Source: G965220305 sp965220305 (lineage in GTDB: Bacteria; Chloroflexota; Dehalococcoidia; Lucifugimonadales; UBA3495). From it: a stretch of DNA of 64,000 bases. The position numbers were made by a program, and so were the translations under genes. Below, piece by piece: positions 49,647-58,947 of this stretch. The notes beneath the pieces are model-generated. The model saw nothing but the letters and a program-made list of their open reading frames with translations. It was not told where the DNA came from and searched no databases. The stretch is from the NCBI GenBank assembly GCA_965220305.1, contig OZ244817.1:3844001-3908000 (forward strand), given 5' to 3'. Position 1 is the first letter of the stretch, and every line of letters starts with the position of its first letter.

Positions 49647-50444
49647 TCAGTCATCCGAGGCTACCAGCGCCCGATTTTCCAGGATCCCGGCGAAAAAGTC
49701 GCCCACCAGGTTGTTGAAGACCTCGGCCTGCTCGTAGTGGGTCGAGTGGGCGGCGTGGGGCACTACTTCCAGCCTGGAATTGGGAAGCAACTGCTGGGTC
49801 GCCCGCATGACATTGACTGGGAAAATCAGGTCTTCCTCCCCCACTACTACCAGGGTGGGTACGCTGAAGTCCGTCAGGTCGCTGCCGTGGGGACCGGCAG
49901 GGTCCCGGAAGAAGGCGGACACAGCGTCGATAGGCATCGCCGGATTCAGGCGTCCGACGGCCCCAAACAGGAATGTAAGGTCAGGATGGTCTTGGATAAA
50001 CCCTGGAGACAACGCCCGACGCAAGGGGTCATCGGGCGGATGGACATCAAGCAACAGATTCACCACGGTGGGGTCTCCAATACCCCCGGTGGTGTCGGAC
50101 AAGACCAGACCGTTGGTCCGATTGGGATAGGTCATGGCAAACTCCAGGCAGGTCAAGCCGCCCATGGACTGGGCTACTAGGAAGGTCTTGGGTATTTCCA
50201 GGTAGTCCAGCAGTTGCTTAAGGTCCTCTGCGAAGGCGCTCCTGCCCGGCCCTCCCGGCGGTTCAAAAGATGCTCCCCATCCGCGGTGGTCGAAGGTAAT
50301 GCAGCGGTAATGCTGGGAAAATGCGGGAACCTGCCGCCACCAACTCAAGTGGTTGCCACCCCGACCGTGGGCGAAGGTAATGGCCGGCCCTTCGCCGTGG
50401 GACTCGTAGTAAAGCTCAATTCCGTTTATCTTGGCTTTGGGCAC
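49647..50444 (-). CDS. Alpha/beta hydrolase
   Basis: A 265-aa hydrolase from a GTG after AGGAGGTGACCC. Oxyanion-hole region AHGRGGNHLSWW, HRGWGAS, nucleophile elbow VAQSMGG (Ser about 93, with Ala in place of the first Gly), acid in VGEEDLIFP and His in HAAHSTHYEQ. It resembles 3-oxoadipate enol-lactonase-like and meta-cleavage hydrolases. Substrate unknown. It stands alone. Confidence 0.88.
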   Translation of the reverse strand: MPKAKINGIELYYESHGEGPAITFAHGRGGNHLSWWRQVPAFSQHYRCITFDHRGWGASFEPPGGPGRSAFAEDLKQLLDYLEIPKTFLVAQSMGGLTCLEFAMTYPNRTNGLVLSDTTGGIGDPTVVNLLLDVHPPDDPLRRALSPGFIQDHPDLTFLFGAVGRLNPAMPIDAVSAFFRDPAGPHGSDLTDFSVPTLVVVGEEDLIFPVNVMRATQQLLPNSRLEVVPHAAHSTHYEQAEVFNNLVGDFFAGILENRALVASDD

Positions 50445-50504
50445 GGGTCACCTCCTAACTGCCCCTATGATGTTGGTTGAAAGAGGTCCGTGTCAATGCG
50501 AGGG

Positions 50505-50646
50505 CCTGGGCGTGCAGGACGATTGCAAAGTCTCTTTTTGTCACCCTGATCGCAGAGAAGGGCCTCTAAACCGTAGCTGAGATTCTTCGCTATGCTCAAA
50601 ATGACAGCCAACGGCAGCCACTTTGCAATCGTCCTGCCTGGGCGTG
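50505..50646. mobile_element. MITE: 122-bp element with 17-bp TIRs and 10-bp target duplications
   Basis: The element itself spans 50515-50636. Its ends are CAGGACGATTGCAAAGT and the exact complement ACTTTGCAATCGTCCTG. It is flanked on both sides by the identical 10-bp word CCTGGGCGTG (50505-50514 and 50637-50646). There is no coding capacity. The interior includes GATTCTTCGCTATGCTCAAA, a word seen in dispersed elements of other bacteria. No transposase with matching ends is in the window. Confidence 0.9.
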
Positions 50647-50675
50647 ACCAAGCCTTGGCCAACTGGGAAAGTAAT

Positions 50676-50700
50676 GAGGGACCGCAAAGCGCGGTCCCTC
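50676..50700 (-). terminator. Probable terminator of the peptide transporter operon
   Basis: GAGGGACCGC, five-base loop, GCGGTCCCTC; ten perfect pairs 32 bases downstream of the last transporter gene on the minus strand. The T-tract is weak (ATTACTTTCC). Confidence 0.6.
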
Positions 50701-50731
50701 GTGCCGGGTGTCTGGAATGTCGCGGTGCGGA

Positions 50732-51634
50732 CTAGGTAGTTCGCCGCAGCTTGGGGTCCAAGACGTCCCGCAACCAGTCGCCGAAGAAGTTGAACGCCAG
50801 CACCACCAGGGTGATGGCCACACCAGGGAACAGGGACAGCCACCAGGCGCTAATAACGAAGTTGCGGCCCTCGGATACCATGATGCCCCAGGCGGGTTCG
50901 TCGGGGGGAAGGCCCAGCCCCAGGTAGCTGAGAGACGCCTCGGTAAGGATGACTCCACCCACCTGTAGGCTGATCACGATCAACAGGGTGTTAACCACGT
51001 TGGGGAATATATGGCGTCGCAGGATTACCGCCTCCGGCACACCGGCAATAACGGCCAGCGTGACAAAGTCCTGCTCCTTGATGGCCAGTACCTCTCCCCG
51101 GACCTGCCGAGCGAATCTAGCCCAAGTTGTAAGGGCTATGGCGAGAATGATGCTATAGATTCCGGGACCCATCACCACGATGATAAGCAAGGCGACCAAG
51201 ATTAAGGGGAAGGCCAGTACCGTGTCCACGAGCCTCATTATGCCCGCGTCAATCCAGCCACCCCGGTAACCCGCAGCCAACCCTAAGACCGTTCCCACCA
51301 AGGCCCCGCTACCCAGGGCTATCATGCTGATGACGGCTGAAGTTCGGGCCCCATATATCATACGGCTGAAAACGTCCCGGCCAATGCGGTCGGTGCCCAG
51401 GGGGTTGTCCCAACTCTGAAAGGGAGGCAGCATAGCCTTTTGTGTGCGAATCTTGATGGGCTCGTCTTTGCCCCGAGGGTCATGGGGGGAAATCAAGTTG
51501 GCGAATGCCGCGCACACGACCAACATGGCCACCACGATTATCGGTATCCATGGATACCTACGGGCCCGTCGCTGTTCCCTCCAAGTCCGCCTCACTCTGC
51601 CAATTGCTGAGCCTACCGCGTTAGCTGAGACCAT
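50732..51634 (-). CDS. Peptide ABC transporter permease, DppC type
   Basis: A 300-aa permease with a charged N-terminus, six membrane helices and the OppC N-terminal feature (FANLISPHDPRGKDE). NPLGTDRIGRDVFSRMIYGARTS is the DppC/OppC signature before the core domain, and the EAA loop is GVPEAVILRRHIFPN. It is the last gene of a leftward operon after the binding protein and DppB permease. It may use the DppD/DppF ATPases at 25-27 kb. Confidence 0.93.
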   Translation of the reverse strand: MVSANAVGSAIGRVRRTWREQRRARRYPWIPIIVVAMLVVCAAFANLISPHDPRGKDEPIKIRTQKAMLPPFQSWDNPLGTDRIGRDVFSRMIYGARTSAVISMIALGSGALVGTVLGLAAGYRGGWIDAGIMRLVDTVLAFPLILVALLIIVVMGPGIYSIILAIALTTWARFARQVRGEVLAIKEQDFVTLAVIAGVPEAVILRRHIFPNVVNTLLIVISLQVGGVILTEASLSYLGLGLPPDEPAWGIMVSEGRNFVISAWWLSLFPGVAITLVVLAFNFFGDWLRDVLDPKLRRTT

Positions 51635-51681
51635 AGTGCTTCTCCAAAGAAGGCATCATCAATAGTGGTTTCTTACCCGGG

Positions 51682-52611
51682 CTATAAACGTATTCTGGGG
51701 TCCACATAGGCGTACAGGATGTCTACCACCAGGGCCATCAGGATGTAGAAGACGCCGGAGGCCATAATAGCTGCCTCCACTACCGGGAAGTCCCGCTGGG
51801 CTACTCCCTCCAGCAGCATCCGTCCTATGCCAGGCCAGGCGAATACTACCTCGACCACCACGGTGCCGTTCAATAGTCCAGCGAGGGCCAGCCCCCAGAA
51901 GGTCAACACGGGAATTATGGCGTTCTTGGCGGCGTGTTTCCAGATTACTAGCCGCTCTTCCAGGCCCTTGATGCGGGCGAACTTTACGTATTCGCTGTCC
52001 AATACTTCGAGCATGGAGGAGCGCGTCAGGCGCACGACTCCTGCCATAATTGACCACGCCAGGACTACGGTGGGCAAGATTAAGTGCTCGATGCCCCCGC
52101 TTCCGAAGCTGGGCAGGCTGGGAAGGCCCCGCTCGGCGGGCATGGCGGCCAACAGAATAATCAACAGGATTGCCAGCCAAAAGGAGGGAGCAGCTTGGCC
52201 GAAAAGGGCGATAACCTTCACAAACCCATCCCACGCTGAGTCCCGTTTTAGGGCCGCTGTCACTCCCAGTGGAATACCCACGATGAAGCTGGCGAAGATG
52301 GAAGCCATGGCGAGCTTCAAGGTGTTGGGGAATCGTTCAATCAACAGGTCTATGGCGGGTGTCTTTCTGGTGGTGGACTTCCCGAAGTCCCCGGTCCAAG
52401 CGTGCCCCATGAAAATCCCATATTGAATGAAAATGGGACGATTCAAACCAAGTTGCTCCCTTAGCAGTTCCTCCTCAAAGGCCGTAGCGTCCGGGGGCAA
52501 AAGGAACGAGATGGGGTCTCCCGTCACGTGCAGCACGAAAAAAACCGCTGTGCTTAGCAACCACAAGGCGATTATTGCCTGGACGACACGTCCGAAAATG
52601 TAACGTTGCAT
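51682..52611 (-). CDS. Peptide ABC transporter permease, DppB type
   Basis: A 309-aa permease starting MQRYIFGRVVQAIIALWLLSTAVFFVLHVTGDP, the classic DppB N-terminus. LLREQLGLNRPIFIQYG and the EAA loop (RIKGLEERLVIWKHAAKNAIIPVLT) are in place, with VVVEVVFAWPGIGRMLLEGV near the C-terminus. Six helices. It lies 47 bases before DppC. Confidence 0.93.
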   Translation of the reverse strand: MQRYIFGRVVQAIIALWLLSTAVFFVLHVTGDPISFLLPPDATAFEEELLREQLGLNRPIFIQYGIFMGHAWTGDFGKSTTRKTPAIDLLIERFPNTLKLAMASIFASFIVGIPLGVTAALKRDSAWDGFVKVIALFGQAAPSFWLAILLIILLAAMPAERGLPSLPSFGSGGIEHLILPTVVLAWSIMAGVVRLTRSSMLEVLDSEYVKFARIKGLEERLVIWKHAAKNAIIPVLTFWGLALAGLLNGTVVVEVVFAWPGIGRMLLEGVAQRDFPVVEAAIMASGVFYILMALVVDILYAYVDPRIRL

Positions 52612-52861
52612 TCATAGCCTCTGGTCTTAGGAGTTTCTCTGGTCCTGAATGGGGCCAGGCTGGGGCCAAGCGGCGTGCCTCTCAAGAACCTAGTGCAACA
52701 GTCTTGGTAGAGGTTGAACAGCGGGGTAACATTAGGCCATGTTCGCTATTCAACCCGGATGGGCTAAGGCCGCTCTAATACGGGGGCCGGCCCCGTAACA
52801 ACCTGGATGGGACCGGCCCTGCTTTCGACTTGAAACCTTAATTATTGGTCCTCGACGGGGC

Positions 52862-54682
52862 TTATTCTTCGACCCTCAGAGTCCAGTGGGCGTTGAAGAA
52901 GGCCGCGGCGGACCAGGGTTGCCATTCTTTGATTCGCTTGCTGACCCCCCAGGGTAGATTGGCGTAGCCCATGGCGAACTGGTAGTGTTCCGCTTGAAGA
53001 GTGGGGTACATCTCCGCCAAGGCGCCGTCCCGTTTGCTCTCGTCAACCACCAGGAAGGCAGCGCCGATGGCGTCCCACAGCTTGGGGTCTTCCGCATAGC
53101 GGTTAACATTCTTGGGGTCGTTGAAGCTAGATTGGGTGATGGTGGAACCGTCCCAACGGCACTCATTGATGAAGAGGCGAATCTTGTCGGCCATTTCTCC
53201 GCCGCGCCGCATTTGAGATATTAGGGTACGGTCGGTCACCGTGACCTTCACTTCGAGACCCAACTCGGTCCGCCAGTTATCGGCCACCAACTGGGCCATA
53301 TCGGGTATGAAGGGAACGTCACCGGGGTTCCAGGTTACTATCTCCAACTCTCCGAAGTCCTTGCCCGTGTCAGAACCCGGAACTTTATAGCCGGCCTCTT
53401 GTAAGAGCCTTCGGGCCTCCTCTGGTTGGAATTCCTGGGGGGCCAGTTCCTCGGTGTAACCCAGGGCGGTGGGGGTAACGTAGTTCCACCCCCCCAGGGC
53501 ATACTCCTGCGGACTGTAAAGGATATCCAAGATGGACTGCCGGTCTATCGAGATGTCCAACGCCTTCCGGACTCGAAGGTCATTGCAACGGGAGGTTGGC
53601 AGATAACAGCGGTCGGTGCCCAGAGTCACGTAGGTGGACTCTTGGGCGTAGACCAAGCGTCCACCAGCTCCTTCCACCTGGTCCCGGACCGCCTCGGCAG
53701 CTTCAACCAAGTCGCCGTCACCGGCCCGCAGGGCAGCGATGCGGGTGGACAACTCGGGCACGCTGTGCAGGTCTAGGAACTGGAATCTGGGACGCCGGTC
53801 CTCGGGAGCGCCGAATTCAGGGGTGTAAAAGTAGTCGTCGAACCGCTCAAACTCCATGGTTTGGCCGGGGCTGCGGTCAATCATGCTCATTGGTCCGGCG
53901 CCCATGGGTAGCTTCTCGTAGGCGTCTTCATTTTCGCCGTAGGGCTCACCCAACAGCTTCCTGGGATAAAGGTTCATCCGCAGGTTTCCGGCGTGGCCGT
54001 TGGAATTCCACACCGCAAATCCGGCGTAGGGCTTGTGCATGGTAACTGTAATCTCGTGAGGGCCCGTAATCTCCTGGGACTTAATCTGCCGACGCTGGGC
54101 GGCCTGGGTCGTGGAAGTCTGCCTCGGGTTCTCGTTCTCGTAGTCAGTCATCCGGTCCAGGCTGAAGAGCAGGTCTTCAATGGTGGCTTCGCTGCCGTCG
54201 TGGAACTTTATGCCCTCCCGCATGTGCAGGGTCCAGACGGTACCGTCCTCATTGATTTCCCACCGCTCCAGGGCCTCGGGAATTACTCCGCCCTTGTGGG
54301 TGGTGGTGGCCAGGTAGGCATGTAGGAGGCGACCGTACTGGTGGCATAGGCCGATACAGTACCTGGCTATGAAACTCTCGTTGCCGAACCCGCCGATTAG
54401 AACGTTAATCTTGCCCGGAAAGACTTCCGAGACGGGCAGGGGCGTCGGCGTTGGCTGGGCTTGGGCCGTTGCCGCGGGCCGTACTACTTCCTTGGGTTTG
54501 GAGGGGGCTGCCATATCCGCAGGTTGGGAAGAGTCTGTTGCCGGCTGGCTGCTCTGGGCTGGCTGCGTGGCCTGGGCCGGCTGGCTCTCGGGAGCCGCCG
54601 TACCGCAGCCAACGATGAAAAGCAGCGCCATAATTAAGGGAACATAAACTAATGCTTTGGGTCTTCCGCCAAGTTTAACCAT
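52862..54682 (-). CDS. Peptide ABC transporter substrate-binding lipoprotein (SBP family 5)
   Basis: A 606-aa lipoprotein: signal ALVYVPLIMALLFIV, lipobox IVGCG, a 60-residue Gln/Pro/Ser linker, then the SBP_bac_5 fold with ALERWEINEDGTVWTLHMREGIKFHDGS, LRVRKALDISIDRQSIL and EARRLLQEAGYKV. It captures peptides or other solutes outside the cell. First gene of the transporter operon, with a clear promoter about 180 bases upstream. Confidence 0.93.
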   Translation of the reverse strand: MVKLGGRPKALVYVPLIMALLFIVGCGTAAPESQPAQATQPAQSSQPATDSSQPADMAAPSKPKEVVRPAATAQAQPTPTPLPVSEVFPGKINVLIGGFGNESFIARYCIGLCHQYGRLLHAYLATTTHKGGVIPEALERWEINEDGTVWTLHMREGIKFHDGSEATIEDLLFSLDRMTDYENENPRQTSTTQAAQRRQIKSQEITGPHEITVTMHKPYAGFAVWNSNGHAGNLRMNLYPRKLLGEPYGENEDAYEKLPMGAGPMSMIDRSPGQTMEFERFDDYFYTPEFGAPEDRRPRFQFLDLHSVPELSTRIAALRAGDGDLVEAAEAVRDQVEGAGGRLVYAQESTYVTLGTDRCYLPTSRCNDLRVRKALDISIDRQSILDILYSPQEYALGGWNYVTPTALGYTEELAPQEFQPEEARRLLQEAGYKVPGSDTGKDFGELEIVTWNPGDVPFIPDMAQLVADNWRTELGLEVKVTVTDRTLISQMRRGGEMADKIRLFINECRWDGSTITQSSFNDPKNVNRYAEDPKLWDAIGAAFLVVDESKRDGALAEMYPTLQAEHYQFAMGYANLPWGVSKRIKEWQPWSAAAFFNAHWTLRVEE

Positions 54683-54865
54683 GTCCGTGACCTCCTAGAA
54701 CTTTTTTGGGTGCGCCGAGTTTGCTGGGAGTGCTTGCGGATAAACTAAATGTTATGGGTTAACTGCGGAAGCAAGAGGTATATCAATTACGAATGACGAC
54801 TATACAAAGTTACTTTTTCCGCTATTGATGATGATGCCCAAGGCAGATAGTAATTATCTTAAGGG

Positions 54866-54894
54866 TATATACACGATTTACTGTAGCTTGTCAA
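54866..54894 (-). promoter_or_regulatory. Promoter of the peptide transporter operon
   Basis: On the minus strand TTGACA (54889-54894), 17 bases, TATATA (54866-54871). The match to the sigma-70 consensus is strong. It leaves a 5' leader of about 175 bases before the binding-protein start. Confidence 0.8.
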
Positions 54895-55135
54895 TTACCC
54901 ATTCAAAATTACGAGTTAGTGGGTTGATTTTGGTACATGCAATGCCATTGGTTGGCGTGCCATAAGGATGTTACTTATGGCTATCGCTTTAGGAAGATGC
55001 AAATCGCAATTGGGGCAGGATTATGGCAATAATTGGGGAAGGAAAGGTAAAACTGGGGAAGAAAAGTGGAGTGGCTGGCCCCGCCGGGAACCGCCCATTA
55101 GAAACTATTTCAAGAGTCTAGCTACCGGCGTAGGG

Positions 55136-55161
55136 CACCCTTCGACAGGCTCAGGGTGATC
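55136..55161 (+). repeat. Dispersed CCCTTCGACAGGCTCAGGGTGA repeat
   Basis: Third member of this intergenic repeat type in the window, forming a weak internal palindrome (CCCTTCGACAGGCTCAGGG). Confidence 0.65.
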
Positions 55162-55221
55162 GGGGCGCCGCTTCAGGGTCCCTCATGGTGAGCTCGTCGA
55201 ATTATATTTTGAGATGGTTGC

Positions 55222-55527
55222 TTAGTTGTTGTCGCTCTTCTGGGCTGCGGGATCAGGGTCAACCAATAGAGAAACCGGACGGCGGACAAATGAAGAACGT
55301 CCTCGGGGAGGGAACAGGCGACTCCATACCATGTTGATAATGGCGGCTACCGTCAGTCCTCCCGCTATCCCAATTGGTATGGCCAGAATGGTAATGCCGA
55401 AACTGGAGAATACCAGGCCAAGATCCACGAATGCGTTCGGGTCCCGGCGGTCGTAGTGCCCGATAAAAAACATGGCTGGCGGGACCAGCCCACCTATAAT
55501 GGCTAGAGTGATGTATAGTTTCCTCAT
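55222..55527 (-). CDS. Small two-TM membrane protein
   Basis: A 101-aa protein with a first hydrophobic helix at residues 5-22 (ITLAIIGGLVPPAMFFIG) and a second at 38-68 (LGLVFSSFGITILAIPIGIA, GGLTVAAIINMVW), then a basic cytoplasmic tail. No family recognised. It stands alone. Confidence 0.55.
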   Translation of the reverse strand: MRKLYITLAIIGGLVPPAMFFIGHYDRRDPNAFVDLGLVFSSFGITILAIPIGIAGGLTVAAIINMVWSRLFPPRGRSSFVRRPVSLLVDPDPAAQKSDNN

Positions 55528-55931
55528 AATTGCGGTCTCTCGGCGGGCATTGAACTTGCGGAGCCAAATCCGGGTGTTTCGTGAACAGCTAAAGTTGTGC
55601 TTGTTTACGATGTCTAGCCCCAGGAACGGAAGAAATGCGGGGGAAAGCCCATCGGGGAATGATCTGCTGATGCCAATTGTACTCCGACTGTGCCCGGCGT
55701 TGCCAGCGCGCCGCCGAAGCTTCGCGTTAACCGCGCCCGCTCGCCGAGCTTCTCATCGTCGAAGAGGCAATATTCGGCGGCCCTTCAACATTGGTTGGCG
55801 GCGAGGCTATACTAACTGGCACGGCCCGCGAGCTTCCCTGCCTGTTCTACCGTTGGGCCTGGTGGCCTGCTTGGGCCGAGAGCGAATACCAGCTTGCGGG
55901 AAGGGGACAATAGCAGCGTCGGAACGCGGGG
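55528..55931. other. Intergenic region
   Basis: About 400 bases between divergent genes. I see no gene, terminator or strong promoter here. Confidence 0.5.
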
Positions 55932-57179
55932 ATGCCAAACACTATGAATTGTTCATCTAGGAATATTCCCCGACTCAGAAATGTAATGGCCTCCGTGCTA
56001 CGAATAGCCATATTACTGGCAGCAATCTTGGTCATATCTGGAATGGGCTGTGCCACGGCGGACGGGCCGTCACAGGGTCCCAGTGCCACGGCAGCGCCAA
56101 CTCCCCATCCCTTCCAGGTGGTGCGCCAGGTGCCCACCCAAGTCCTGCCGGCAGATTCGCCGATAACCGACGCCTCGCCGCCGCTCTCGGCGCCAGACCG
56201 GCCCCAGGGGGCCTTCGGTTTCTCGCGGTACGTTTTTGAGGAAGTCGGCGGCGAAGTTATGGCCACTCTGGTAGAGGGCCCCTTGGGGGAACAGGTCCGG
56301 GCTCCCCTCTCCTACCGCCAGCTACAGGAGATTCTCCGGGATGGTACGTCGCCACCCGGCCATTCCAAGGTGTCACGGCCCGAGCTACAGCAATTGGTGG
56401 ACCAACTGGACGGGTTGAGGGAGGCCACCGAGAAGTACCGGAATATTGCAGTGGCCCGGTCGGAGGGCTTCTCCCAAGTGGGTGTGGAGGTGCCCAATAT
56501 GGGCGCCCACTTTATGAACTTCGAGCGAATACAGGACGGCGCCTTCGACCCAACTCAGCCGGAAATTCTGATGTACGCCAGGGATGAAAATGGAGACTGG
56601 CAACTGAAAGGCACCGCCTTCATCCTACTTACGCAGCAGTTTGGCCGGGAGCATCCCGTTGGCTTTGCTGGCCCGCTGGACAATTGGCACGTCCATTACA
56701 GTGTCTGCGGTGGTGGGCCTGAAGTGGTGCCCCGGGCTTCCACCCGGGAGGATTGCGAGAGCCAGGGGGGCCTGTGGGCCTCGTCCTTCGGGTGGATGAT
56801 CCACGCCTGGGTGTGGGAGGATAACCCGCTGGGCGTTTTCTCCATGTGGAATCCCAATGTCCCGCCCCTGGCTTCGGGCGCTGACGTGCGGGACGCCAGG
56901 GATATTTCCCAGTCCACCGAACACGCGGAAGCCGTGCCCATTTCCAACGTAGAGCACACCACCGTGCGGACCCGGGTTGGCAAGACGGTGGAGTGGACGA
57001 ATCTGGACGGAATGCCCCACACGGTTACTATTGGCCCGGGGCAAGCCCTGGAAGGGGTGGACTCCGGCTTGATTGCTCCGGGCCAGTCTTTCGGCGTCCG
57101 GTTTGACGTGGCCGGCGCTTACCCGTATTTCTGTACTCTCCATCCTTCGATGCGAGGCTCGGTAGAGGTCAGCCCCTAG
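55932..57179 (+). CDS. Lipoprotein with C-terminal cupredoxin domain
   Basis: Up to 415 residues. The lipoprotein signal (ASVLRIAILLAAILVISG, lipobox GMGC) starts near residue 19, so the real start may be the ATG at 55986. A region of about 230 residues follows, with AHFMNFERIQDGAFDPTQPE, WHVHYSVC and GWMIHAWVWEDNPLG, whose His and Trp residues hint at metal binding but match no family I know. The last 85 residues are a type 1 copper domain: VGKTVEWTNLDGMPHTVT with the first His, and FCTLHPSMRG with Cys, His and Met ligands. Likely an outer-surface electron carrier or copper-dependent protein. It is monocistronic. Confidence 0.82.
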   Translation: MPNTMNCSSRNIPRLRNVMASVLRIAILLAAILVISGMGCATADGPSQGPSATAAPTPHPFQVVRQVPTQVLPADSPITDASPPLSAPDRPQGAFGFSRYVFEEVGGEVMATLVEGPLGEQVRAPLSYRQLQEILRDGTSPPGHSKVSRPELQQLVDQLDGLREATEKYRNIAVARSEGFSQVGVEVPNMGAHFMNFERIQDGAFDPTQPEILMYARDENGDWQLKGTAFILLTQQFGREHPVGFAGPLDNWHVHYSVCGGGPEVVPRASTREDCESQGGLWASSFGWMIHAWVWEDNPLGVFSMWNPNVPPLASGADVRDARDISQSTEHAEAVPISNVEHTTVRTRVGKTVEWTNLDGMPHTVTIGPGQALEGVDSGLIAPGQSFGVRFDVAGAYPYFCTLHPSMRGSVEVSP

Positions 57180-57315
57180 TGCTTGCCCCGTTCCGAACAT
57201 TGGCTCCTTGGAATTGATTAGTCTGCCCCTAGCCGAAATCCCCGGTTGCCATTGGCGTCGGAGTGTCGGACAATTGTGCCCTGAACCAAATCCCACTAAA
57301 TGAAGGTCAAAAATC

Positions 57316-58083
57316 ATGCGCACCAATACCACGAAAGCCAAACTGGAGGAGGGCCAGGTTGTATTCGGGGCGATTATCAGTCGCTTCGCACCCGACTTGG
57401 TGGAACTCTTCGGAGCCATCGGCTACGACTTTGTTATGATTGACTGCGAGCACGGCCCGATGAACTTGGACCAGGTGGAGCACATGGTCCGGGCCGCCGA
57501 GGTGTTCAATATCACCCCCATTGCGCGAATCCCCGACCACTCGGAGCCAACGATATTGCGATTCCTGGACCGGGGTCTGCAAGGGGTAATCGTGCCCCAT
57601 ATCAACAATGGTGAAGAGGCGGCGGCGGTGGCCCAGGCTTCCCGGTACCACCCGGAAGGTTTCCGCGGAGTGGGGGGCGGGCGCGCCCACGATTACGGTG
57701 TCGGGGTTTCCCGGTCGGAGTCCACCCAGTGGGTCAACTCCCAGACCTTGGTCATTCCCATGGTGGAGGACACCCGGGCGGTGGACAACTTGGATGACAT
57801 CCTGGCCGTTCCCGGTGTGGACGTGCTGCACGTGGCCTCCGGCGACCTGGGGCAGAGCATGGGCAACCCCGCGGCCTCCGAAGTCCGGAACCTCATGGGC
57901 CAGGTGATACCCCGGATTAGGGCTGGAGGCAAATTCGTAGGCGTCGGCGGCAACAATCCGACGGACGCCGCCGGAGTGGCCGAGTTCATCAGGTTGGGAG
58001 CCAATTTCGTGACCATCTCAGCCCACGGGCTGCTGCGGATTGGCGCTGAAGATTTTCGCCAGCGGGTGGACGCGGCCCTGTAG
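57316..58083 (+). CDS. HpcH/HpaI-type class II aldolase
   Basis: A 255-aa TIM-barrel aldolase. FVMIDCEHGPMNLDQVEHMV carries the general-base His, and IARIPD the substrate-binding Arg. The metal ligands are Glu in IPMVEDTRAV and Asp in VASGDLGQSMGN. These enzymes cleave 4-hydroxy-2-oxoacids to pyruvate (or similar) and an aldehyde using a divalent metal. No other gene of an aromatic meta-cleavage pathway is adjacent, although the alpha/beta hydrolase and VOC genes in the window are of types found there. Confidence 0.9.
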   Translation: MRTNTTKAKLEEGQVVFGAIISRFAPDLVELFGAIGYDFVMIDCEHGPMNLDQVEHMVRAAEVFNITPIARIPDHSEPTILRFLDRGLQGVIVPHINNGEEAAAVAQASRYHPEGFRGVGGGRAHDYGVGVSRSESTQWVNSQTLVIPMVEDTRAVDNLDDILAVPGVDVLHVASGDLGQSMGNPAASEVRNLMGQVIPRIRAGGKFVGVGGNNPTDAAGVAEFIRLGANFVTISAHGLLRIGAEDFRQRVDAAL

Positions 58084-58236
58084 TCTGGCGGTCTGCGCGG
58101 GCATTGGGTAATCCCGGCAGGGTTGGCCGCTCCTGCGGCGATTTTCCCGTGGGGCTAACGGCTACCCGGGACCAAACCGGCGGGGACGAATGTGGGTCGG
58201 AGTCCGGCAGCCCTTTGGCGATATGCTAAGGAGCGA

Positions 58237-58890
58237 CTAGACCGGCCACTGTTCTTGGCGGTAGGCCATATCCCAAAACATGTACTCGTAGCGGCAACTG
58301 GTCAGGAAGGCGTAGCGCATAGCCTCCCGTTCTTCCTGGCCGGCCCGTTGTCCCATCCGGTCGACAAAGCTTCGCCAGGCGTCGACGCTGTTCTGCAGCA
58401 GGCCAGCTACATAGAAGGCTGACCACTGGCTGTACAACGGGTGCTCCGACGCTCCCACCGCGTTCTTCAGTTCGTGGTAGGTCCAGGGGCAGGGCAGTAG
58501 AGCCGCTGCCGTAGGACCCAGGCCATGTTGCGCCGCCGTCTTCAGCATGTGGTTGACATAAGCCGTGTTGGTGGGAGATGCGCCGATGCGGTTGATGTCC
58601 TCCAGGGTTACCTGGGCCGCTTCCATTAACTTGTGGTGCAGGGGACGCTCCACCGGAGTCAATACCCGGTGGGACAATTCTTCCAGGTAGTCCGAGTCCG
58701 GCGCCTTGGCCAAGGCCAGGGCCACAGTCCTGGCGAATCCCTCCAGGTACAGGTAGTCCTGGGTGAGGTAGTACCTAAATTTCTCCAGGGGTAGGCTTCC
58801 GTCCTTAATCTCACACAAGAAAGGATGGGCGAATATCTTATCCCATATCGGCTTGGCCTCGGCCTGCAACTGCTCGCTGAAACTCTCCAT
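58237..58890 (-). CDS. tenA: TenA family protein (thiaminase II-like)
   Basis: A 217-aa all-helical protein. It starts FSEQLQAEAKPIWDKIFAHPF, with RYYLTQDYLYLEGF, the catalytic Cys in LLPCPWTYHEL and the acidic residue near the C-terminus in EYMFWDMAYRQEQWP, all at normal TenA spacing. TenA hydrolyses amino-HMP in thiamine salvage. The window has two ThDP enzymes that use the cofactor but no other thiamine gene. Monocistronic. Confidence 0.9.
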   Translation of the reverse strand: MESFSEQLQAEAKPIWDKIFAHPFLCEIKDGSLPLEKFRYYLTQDYLYLEGFARTVALALAKAPDSDYLEELSHRVLTPVERPLHHKLMEAAQVTLEDINRIGASPTNTAYVNHMLKTAAQHGLGPTAAALLPCPWTYHELKNAVGASEHPLYSQWSAFYVAGLLQNSVDAWRSFVDRMGQRAGQEEREAMRYAFLTSCRYEYMFWDMAYRQEQWPV

Positions 58891-58947
58891 CCTCTCCTCT
58901 ACGCCTACGTCTATTCATCCTCGATGGTTGGCAAGTCTGTTCTCTCG

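Larger units (their letters stand above)
54683..55221. other. AT-rich promoter region and spacer
   Basis: Bases 54720-54960 are clearly richer in A+T than the rest of the window and contain the transporter promoter. Beyond that only the CCCTTCGACAGGCTCAGGG repeat is seen. A possible 63-aa frame at 54968 has no support. Confidence 0.6.
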
